Program-made: the position numbers and the translations under genes | Source of the DNA: Paragyromitra xinjiangensis | Taxonomy: Eukaryota; Ascomycota; Pezizomycetes; Pezizales; Discinaceae | Direction of reading: 5' to 3' | Length of the DNA: 64,000 nt | NCBI GenBank assembly: GCA_038503065.1 | Contig: JBCAMK010000014.1 | Location: 930,001-994,000, forward strand | The notes under the pieces: generated by a model | The model's input: the letters and a program-made list of their open reading frames with translations, nothing else | What the model was told of the DNA's origin: nothing | The model's database searches: none | In this document: positions 56,058 through 64,000 of the stretch, piece by piece | How the letters are laid out: each line of letters begins with the position of its first letter | Numbering within the stretch: the first letter of the stretch is position 1

Positions 56058-57333
56058 AGAGTGTCGAGTAGCTTTCTTGTTTCCAGAATCGCTTCTTGCG
56101 GTTGTCTTTTTCTTGTTATATGGTGAAAGGAGATTACATGTAATCATATTGAGTGTGTTTACTCGCATTTCCAACCACAGTGACCACAACATAGTTGAGA
56201 GGTCACAACCGCAAATGATTGAAATACCAAGAGAACTCAGAGGCAAGTATTTTAGAGTCTCCTGAAACTTGAAATGAAACATTGGATTAAAATACCAAAG
56301 GCAGACTATATTGCTATTCACTAGCCATAAATATACTACATTTACAAATTCAACTATCATTTCTTAGGTCAGAATATCTCTGGTTATTCAAGGTTATAGA
56401 GTACAGAAGCAAGTCATTGTCTATATTTTTTTCTATTTTTTGAGTTTTTCTTATGAGAATTATGCAAAGTTGTCACTGCATTCTTGGGGGGTCCTCTTTA
56501 GCTGTGGCTACACATAGATTTCTCAGCATCAATCTGAAGAAACCAATTCGAATTACATGGGTCTGGTCTCCATAACTTCTTTAGTTACCAAGTGATCAAT
56601 GGAACAAAGTAGTAAATATCAAGGGCTTGGTCAAAATAATTGAATTTTGGCTTTTTATCCTCCTAAAGCTTGGCTTCTAAAGTTCTCCACACAACCCCCC
56701 TCCAAATAGGAATTTTTTGAAGCAGTGAACAGACCCCAATATATGATATTACTTAATGTAAAGTTTCTAATAGATTATTGTGGGTTTTTATGTGTTGTCA
56801 AAATCCGGCGATTTTGGTGTGTTTTGCTAAGATGCCGAATTCATTCTGGAAATGCGAGCAGTCCCAAGGTAATTAACATTCTTGATATATGTGTATAAAT
56901 ATTTATCTCTTAAGTGCCATCGTACCGAATACTCTAAGAGATTGATTGTGGGTGTGGGTGTGTGGGTGTGTGTGTGTGGAGGGGAGGGGGTGTTCTTCAG
57001 AAGGCTACAGAAACTCATCAGGGAGTCAAGATAACCGTGTATCTCTAGGCACGAGCTAACTACGTAGAACCTGTTGGTGTAGCCTGAGACTTTCTGTGGC
57101 TGGTACTTAGGTGGAAGTAAAAATCTCGAGTAAAAATTGCCACAAGTGGTGAAAATGTAAGCAGTATAGATATTTACTGTCGGTCGATCTCCATGTACGC
57201 TTACATAGCTACCATCTTTTTTTCGCAAGTATGGACGTACAGAATGTTGGTCGCTGATTTAATAAAGTATAATTTCAAACTATGGGATCTGGATAGGTAG
57301 CGTTATAGAGCCCTTACATAAACGAAATCTATT
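56058..57333. other. Intergenic, A/T-rich
   Basis: About 1.3 kb with no supported gene. It contains a GT-rich simple stretch (about 56945-56980) and one TACATGTA (56135-56142). The right part is the 3' flank of the minus-strand phosphatase gene. Confidence 0.5.
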
Positions 57334-59572
57334 TTACTGTTTAGTGTTCGTGATCCTTCCCTCCAGCTTTGGCGCAATACTCCTGGTCCAATCCACAACA
57401 GGCTCCTCACTTTCTTGCGTGCTATTCACACCTGCCAACCTAGCCCATTTGCTCGCGACCGCCTTGACAAGCTTTAAAACCTTTTCTTCTGTTGTAGCAT
57501 CAGTCGTATGGATTGTGCTGTTCTCCATTTCCTCGTCATCATCATCGCTGCCTGAATCGCTATCATCATCAATTTCCCTTTTATCCGCCTCGTCTTTTTG
57601 CATCAGCTCGCCCTTATCAGCCATGGAGGTTTTGAGCCCCCCAAAGAACTGTTTGAATGCGCTTCCACGTCTCCAGGACCCCATAACCTTTAAAGATAAG
57701 AAATATTGGCGAAGCATCATGGAGATAAGAATCCCATTCTCTTCGTCAACGATATCTTCCGCATCACCAAACTCCGCCGTCAATGCTTCATATCCGTCTT
57801 TACCTTTCGCCATGTACCCTCTAGTGGCGAGGCTATACTTCTTATCCAACACTATATCCTCCCCACCAATCTTGCACGAAGTGATACGCTCACCGGCTGG
57901 CAGCGAAGAGTCATATTCGAAGAATATGTTACTAACATGTGGAAAGCGGCCTTCGTAGGCTGGGAGCTTTGAGATGCCGTTTTCGAGCGCCTTTTTGATG
58001 GAAGAACCAGGGACCTTGATAACCACAACAGGATCTTCGAAGGGAAAGCAATTGACAATATCGCCAAGTTTCAGGACACCTGAAGGATAAATTTGGTCAC
58101 CACGAATTGTTCCAGCAGCCATTATTGTGCAATCTGCTGAGTAGTAGAATCTCATCACATCGCACCTATGTTCACCGAATCAATGTTTTATCACGTCAAA
58201 GAACTAAGTTAGAGAACAAAGAACTTACACAAAGTTAGCAATATTTGATTCCTGGGCTCGCACAGTGCTGAACCGGGCGTCCAATGGCACAGCTGTGAAT
58301 CCAATGGGTTTTTCTAACTTGGCTTTCAGACCAGAAGTCAACTTATTGACGATTTGCAAGGTCTCTTGGTTTTCGGGTCTATGTTGTTAGTTAAAGTTAG
58401 AGCTATTTTCTTGCCAGTAATGAGGGTATTGCGTCAAACATTTCTTTCGTGATATCTCTGCGGATGATATCAAAATCCCAACCGGACTCCGAGTCACCTT
58501 TGCGATTTCTACGAGCTTCAATGTAGGAAAGCTGTTTGAAATCACAACCAGATCTGATGATATGACATCCGTTGACAACTTGATGGGCATAGTGGTGATC
58601 ATGGCTAGTATCTAGTTAACTCAAGGATCTTCGTTGTAATTCATAAATGTTTTTGAAATACCCTCCAAGGATAATATCAATAAGCCCAGTAGGAATGTTA
58701 TTGGCAAGTTTGACCTGTAACCCATTAATTATCGCCGGGTCGGGGGAAAAGGAAGGATAAAAGCAGTGAAAAGAGTATCAGCTCACATCGTTCGGCTCTC
58801 TCTGATGCGATACAGCGATCACAATATCAGCCCCTGCTTCCCTTAAGGCGGGTACCAGCGCCTGTGCCGTACTGGAAGCACTAGTGTACTTTAAATTCGG
58901 TGGCAGCGAATTGATCGTGTCTAACCACTCCCGTTCAACCAGTCCGATGACTCCAACCTTTAGACCATTACTACTCTCTAACATGACCGTTTTCTGCAAA
59001 CCAGCAATGCTGACTCCTTCACCTAGTGCTGGATCCTCGATATTTGCACAGAGCCATGGGAAACTACATTGTTTCACGAGGTGAACAAATTGATCTACAC
59101 CAAAATCGAGATCGTGGTTTCCAAGGCATGCAACACTTGTTCCTATCTTATTTAAAATGGGAACCATATGACGGCCCTTAGTCACCGAGGATTCAAGGGA
59201 AGGATTGAAGGCATCGCCGGAGAAAAAACTCAAGAGTTCTGGTTGGCCAGCGAACTCAGGGGAGGAGCGGTAGTGGTCGGCTAAGGTGAAAAAACGAGCA
59301 GCACCACCAACTGGCTCGCGAGAACTGTTTGTGGTGGCTTTATTAGCGAACTTGGTAACAGAAACTAATCAAACGAAAAGATCACAATCGTACCCGCCTT
59401 CGATATGATAAACCTAAGGTTCAACCAAATAAAACTGATTAGCGGATGGTATCTCTCGCAGGGAGAAAATTGAGGAACGTAATTAACTTACATCGTTGAA
59501 ATGTAGTAGACGTAGGTCAACTGGGCCAGTTACACTAGACGAATAAGTAACACTGGAGTTTGGAATTGTCAT
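57334..59572 (-). CDS. 5'-nucleotidase / UshA-type metallophosphoesterase
   Basis: Seven exons on the minus strand: 59492-59572, 59394-59413, 58787-59324, 58662-58714, 58440-58604, 58229-58378 and 57334-58165, giving 612 aa. Introns are 57-78 bp, and exon 2 is only 20 bp. The N-terminal calcineurin-like domain shows the metal motifs in order: LLHFNDVYHIEGG, SREPVGGAARF, FFSGDAFNPS, GTSVACLGNHDLDFG, AVSHQREPND and ILGGHDHHYAHQV. The 5'-nucleotidase C-terminal domain follows (ESNIANFVCDVMRFYYSADC; GDIVNCFPFEDPVVVIKVPG; KYSLATRGYMAKGKDGYEAL). It ends in an acidic tail (DDDSDSGSDDDDEEMEN). There is no signal peptide at this start, so it is probably an intracellular nucleotide or phosphoester hydrolase. 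The substrate cannot be read from sequence. The fifth donor, GTTTGA, is weak. Confidence 0.9.
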
Positions 59573-61165
59573 GGTGGGGCAGCGGGGCAGGGTTAGGGTT
59601 GGTTATTGGGCAGCGAATTGTGGGGATAAAGAAGTGCGCAATTGACACGGGGGAGGATGTTTGAGGGTATTTAAAAGGGATGAGGGGCGAAGTACATGTG
59701 AGCTAGATACCTAAAACGTGGAAAGCCCCCCTAAGTGGGCTAACTACATGGAGGTGTCTCCGATGCTTCGTGTGATGGATATGTAAGAGACAGAACACAG
59801 GCATGTTCAGCCTTGGGTTTTATTAACGCCATAACTTCGGTTGCATGCGAAATTCTTGTACCCTATAACAATGAAACTATGATTTAACAAAAAAAAAAAA
59901 CAGGCATGTTCAGCCCTCTAAGTGCGGGAGTTCCAATTGATGTGGTATCCTTGATCGTATTCCGTTCGATCTGATCGTGCTTGGGACTTCGTTAGGATTA
60001 ATATTCCTATCCCGCAGCTGGATTATGCATGTCAATAATGCGGGACACTACCATTATTCCCCAGAGTGCTTGCTGTTGGTTGTCACTCCATAGTCAGCAA
60101 TTGGAGGGAATTTTCGAATAACCTTACCATATGTCAAAGGTATTCTTATGCCAGAGCTACATCTGTATCAAAGTAGATTTTTATGAGGAGATTACCGATT
60201 TCTATACATATATACTTATAAACTGGTTATGCGCCGTAATACTGGAGTAGGCAGAGCGTGTCTCAATTTTTGACGAGAAGGAACTGTTTCTATATTATGA
60301 AACTTTAGCCGATTACTCATCAACTGTCTCCTACCAGCAAAAAATCCTGGGGAATTTTCCTTAATACTTTTTTTTACATAAAAGCACGCCTTTTATAATA
60401 CCATCCTGGAGCACGACCGCAACAGCTTACTACAGTTATAATAACTAGGGTTATGAAATCATCGATGGGAATTACTAATAGGTAAGTCTTCCATTGAAAA
60501 AACTTTGTTTACGCTGAATATCAGTTTGAGAGGCTCTATTCCTGGATAGCAATTTGCCTGCTCGCAAAATATGCGCTATATCAAGATAGTAGGGGACATA
60601 CATGTAGTGCTGATTTTTGACCCGATGTGCAGGACTTGTATCCCTTTTTTTTCCGAGCTTTTAGTTCGTTGGCTAAAGAATTAATCCGACCACCCAGAAG
60701 ATCTTTCGAGCCGCAAAGAATCTTCAAAGGGACCTACTAATACGTAATTCTCTACCGGCACACTGAACCTGCTATGGTCACCCACCATTGCTAAACAGTT
60801 CGGTGCTTCGGCAATGCTGGAAAGAGTAGTGTGTTGATATCTTGATACTTACGGGATAGTAATCTAGGGGCTGGAAATAGGTGAAATACTTTATATATGG
60901 CTTATAAGAATACAAATTAGAACTTTTTATCCTTGAGAAAAACATACATCACAAGCAAAACCTACCAAGGACTCGGAGGTGCCAATCACTAATTAGCTTG
61001 CACCAGTATGATCAGTAAAAGCGACCCCCTTTCAATTTTGTAAATTAGAATCAAAATCTGCACATCTCAATTGACTTTCCTACCATTTTTCATGTCAATT
61101 GGTTTTATGGCTGTTGGGAATCAATATTCTTTCTTCAAATGTGCATCACTTTCCTGCACCCTACG
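59573..61165. other. A/T-rich intergenic DNA
   Basis: No gene was seen. A 15-bp direct repeat CAGGCATGTTCAGCC occurs at about 59798-59812 and 59901-59915. One TACATGTA is at 60599-60606. The base composition becomes clearly more A/T-rich toward 62 kb. Confidence 0.5.
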
Positions 61166-62320
61166 TACATGTATGTGTTCTAACCCGTATCCTAAGGATC
61201 CTCATTTTAAAATGGGTTGACCTGTTTTAAAATGGGAGCGCTTTGAACATCGGCCGACTCATATTCAAAGAATACACTATCAATAAGCGAGTTTACCAGT
61301 GGAGACACCCTTTTCGATATCACAACTTTAGTATCTGAGCAAAGGTGCAGACTGCTACCTGATCTAAGAGCGCGGTTCCAAAATAACCTGCAAGTGTAAA
61401 ACTACTCCTTAACCTATTAGTTGAAGATCTTGTTATGTTGTACATCTGTTCCGACCCGTATTATATTAGAGCCCATCTATAGACAGGTCAGCCAGTGGGC
61501 AAATAGGCCAACCTATTTACCAACGGGACCACTTTGAGTACCGGCTGACCCATCCATGAAAGATGGCCAATATTCAAAGAATTCCAAGCGAGGTATGCAA
61601 CCATACTTGTACTAGTAGCCACACAAGCACAATGATTACCACTGTACTACAACCAGACGATATTGGTAACGAACTTTTCTCAAGCTTTTAGCTATAAATA
61701 CTCTTTTTTTTAATTCTCCCCTAAGGTGTATAACACAGTACATTAGAGAATGAAAGGCCCAGTGTCGAAAATTGGGGGTAGCTAAAATGTTGCAAGATGA
61801 AGCTGTGGGTGGTGTTTAGGAACAATGGTGGTTGGGTGGTGAAAAGGCCGAGAAAAATTTTCATTTGAAGATCGGCCATCCTTTAGTGTCGATTTGCAGA
61901 TGGGCTAGCAAATACTCAAAGTGGTCCCATTGGTAAATAAGTTGACCTGTTTACTTACCTTGTGAATGGGCGAAGATAGAATATATGTCGGAACACATCT
62001 ACGTGGTTGGAGAGTGGTATTTTGTAACCGCACCTCTAGATCGGAAGATAGTCTTCACCTTTATTCACTAGTATATGATGGAAGGGGATTTGGGGGTTAT
62101 TTATATATTACGGCCAGATAGGTTGAACTTGGAGTTGCAAGAGCCCGATATACTATAGCTACATGTAGCAGTAGTTGGAGGAGAATAAATGTTTTACCTT
62201 AGTGGAAATTTTAAATATCGGCCATCTCTTAGTATCACTTTGTATATGGGTTGGCCGACGTTCAAGATACTCCTGTTTGAAAATGGGCATCCTTGGAATA
62301 CGGGCCAGAACATATGTTTT
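61166..62320. mobile_element. Nested inverted-repeat element of about 1.15 kb
   Basis: Four related segments of about 105-140 bp are arranged A> B> <C <D: A 61166-61274, B 61443-61580, C 61861-62001 and D 62213-62320. B and the reverse complement of C share TTTACCAAYGGGACCACTTT and a TGTTCCGAC edge. A and the reverse complement of D share a GTTCTRRCCCGTAT edge, a CATTTT box and a CGGCC box followed by CATATWCAAAG. No open frame of size lies inside. It looks like a foldback or non-autonomous TIR transposon, possibly one element inserted in a relative. I could not fix a target-site duplication. Confidence 0.6.
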
Positions 62321-64000
62321 CCTGGCAAAAGCGGTTACCACTAGGTGCGATAGTACCATAACCTAGATGGTTGGATGTACTCAATGAATCAATAAATCAA
62401 TCAATTATAGTGGGAAACGACCAACGGGGGCAGGAGTTTAAGAGATCACATGCGTTTATAAGAACAAGAGAACTTTCGAGGAAAATATTTGCTAGTAAAC
62501 TGATACGAGTTCCTTGCACGTGTACTGATTGCGGAAGTTGGGGCAGTATTTCCATTTTCGTATAAACATCCATTTACATCTATTTGTACAGCCGTGTAAG
62601 AAAAGTCTTGACACCCTAGTAGCTGTTTCGCTAGTGAGGTGGGGTGTCAAGACTTTTCTTACGCGGCTGTACACACTAAATCATGATCAGAGCCTAGCCT
62701 CAATTCCAGACCTTTTGGGAAAACCGCTATTTATTTTGGTTGACGTGATTGCGTAGGGAGAATCCAGATTTTAAACACCAAATATTGAAAAAAATCTGGG
62801 CGACTGCAACGTTAACGTGGGCGCGAGATTAATTAGAGCTAGAGCTAGAATATGATGTTTCAAGAGTTTTCGCTTGCGATCTATGTGCGCCCGGATTAAA
62901 GGTATAGATGAGACTAGAAATTGCAGTTTTAAGTTCCTCTCAGGTTGGTTTCTATCGGCTCGTGCTAGTCTCGTACCCAGCCCATACTGCGCAGCAGCCT
63001 TAGGCAGTAGGAACGAGCCTAGGCTGGTGCTATAGGAAATCGGTATTGAGGGTTCTATGCCATGTGCACCATTCGGCGAATCGAGGTGCTTAAAATAGGC
63101 CCTATCGAGAACGCCTTTATTTTTATCTAAATTTATACCGGGGTATTATGGCGTAGTATCAATGACTGGATTTTCGGCGGGCCGATCCTTACCAGTCAGG
63201 GCAAAATACTTGGAATGCACCATGGTCACGTAGGAAAGATAAACGCAACATTTGTCTTAACAGAAGGTTTGATACTTGCCCCGTCTAGGATAGACAGGTG
63301 GCCTATCCCCTGGATCGTAGTCGGGTGTTTCCACGAACTACACTCAGCGAATTTGAAACACCTCAGCTTGGCATATTCATCACATCTCCCAGCAAATCCT
63401 TTTATTTTACAGCCGGGAATTCATAAACAGAGACTTAGCAAGGCATATTATCTCTGCTATAATTGGCAAGCTTAGGTTACAGACTTCTAGAAAAAACCGA
63501 GCAACTAAAGCCCAAAGTATTGAATTTTGCTGTGTGAGGAGCTACAATCTAGAGGATATTGATACGATAGAAGAATTGGGGATTCAAGGCGTTTGGAGGG
63601 ATAAAAAATACATAAAACGAAACTTGGAAGCGGTTAAGTAGCTTACTGGGAACAACCAATCAAAATAAATGGCTGAAACTTTGTGAGTAGAGAGGGTCGA
63701 CAAACTAGTAGCAATAAGGAAAAAGTGGGTACGAGAGGCTGTGGGCTGACAAAAGGGGCGGTTGGAAGCATCACGCCTGGAGAAGCCCCCGTTGAAGTGG
63801 GCTTGGTTTTGTTGGGATTCCAGTGCAAAGTTGCTCAAGAAAGGTGTTTTGGGGTCTTAGAGATATTGTGGCAGGATTCGGCGTGCCTTGGGCCCTGTAG
63901 AAAGTCCTACAACGAGTCATGCTGATGTTTGTTGACTTGTTTACAAAAGGTTGATCAGTATCATTTACCAGTGAGTTTATTAAATTTTTTGGGGTATGAA
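62321..64000. other. Repeat-bearing terminal region
   Basis: Apart from the 81-bp hairpin element, an imperfect hairpin lies at about 62965-63022 (CTAGTCTCGTACC paired with GGAACGAGCCTAG, with inner TACTGC and GCAGTA). Open frames at 63215-63475 and 63584-63925 have no recognised family and overlap on both strands. I call no gene. Confidence 0.45.
62589..62669. mobile_element. 81-bp hairpin MITE with 27-bp TIRs and TA flanks
   Basis: The left arm, 62589-62615, starts CAGCCGTGTAAGAAAAGTCT and ends TGACACC. The right arm, 62643-62669, is its inverted copy with one mismatch in 27. A 27-bp spacer separates them. TA lies immediately outside both ends (62587-62588 and 62670-62671), the Tc1/mariner target duplication. 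The element is nearly all TIR, so it is a solo inverted-repeat remnant or a minimal MITE. No transposase was seen in the window. Confidence 0.8.

Noticed and set aside
56945..56980. GT-rich simple repeat as a telomere-like or CRISPR-like array
   Set aside because: It is a plain short microsatellite without regular unit-spacer structure.

Overview
This window is nuclear DNA of a filamentous ascomycete fungus (Pezizomycotina). The evidence is a pentafunctional AROM polypeptide, a fungal histone H3/H4 divergent pair, an Rpn4-like zinc-finger factor, a heme-dependent N-demethylase-like (DUF3445) protein of a type common in moulds, and many short introns (about 46-130 bp) with GT..AG ends and CTAAC/CTGAC-like branch sites. 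Several intergenic stretches are long (one is about 10 kb), which suggests a relaxed genome such as those of early-diverging Pezizomycotina. I cannot fix the genus. No bacterial, viral or organellar segment was recognised. Gene models were spliced by eye and translated across the junctions; they are predictions, not transcript-supported.

Layout. 1-5.2 kb: gene-poor, with two small possible membrane or secreted proteins and a 157-bp TIR element flanked by TA. 5.4-10.4 kb: ARO1 (AROM), with a Gcn4/CpcA-type site just upstream. 13.4-15.6 kb, minus strand: C2H2 factor resembling Rpn4, the proteasome-gene regulator. 15.6-25.4 kb: gene desert. 25.5-26.0 kb, minus: small single-pass membrane protein. 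27.4-30.6 kb: Sfi1, the centrin-binding scaffold of the spindle pole body. 31.6-36.0 kb: RAV1, a V-ATPase assembly factor. 36.9-39.1 kb, minus: NAF1, for H/ACA snoRNP assembly. It is divergent from ALG9, an ER mannosyltransferase, at 39.6-41.7 kb. 42.1-42.6 kb, minus: ASCH/PUA-like protein, divergent from the DUF3445 protein at 42.8-44.2 kb. 45.9-48.0 kb: histones H4 and H3. 49.1-50.1 kb: Mpv17/PMP22 protein. 52.05-53.64 kb: JmjC oxygenase resembling JMJD5. 55.5-56.06 kb: conserved fungal protein of unknown function. 57.3-59.6 kb, minus: UshA-type 5'-nucleotidase/metallophosphoesterase. 59.6-64 kb: AT-rich, repeat-bearing DNA with a nested inverted-repeat structure (61.17-62.32 kb) and an 81-bp Tc1/mariner-like hairpin element.

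Most genes are single-copy housekeeping functions (shikimate pathway, N-glycosylation, snoRNP assembly, V-ATPase, chromatin, spindle pole). They are not a metabolic cluster, and I see no sign that neighbours form one pathway, apart from the H3/H4 pair. The noteworthy signals are mostly non-coding: an over-represented palindrome TACATGTA spread through intergenic DNA, two different MITE-like hairpins, the nested inverted repeats, and introns whose retention would change a catalytic or DNA-binding C-terminus. Histone H3 also carries unusual tail residues. I did not find a convincing previously undescribed multi-gene system.
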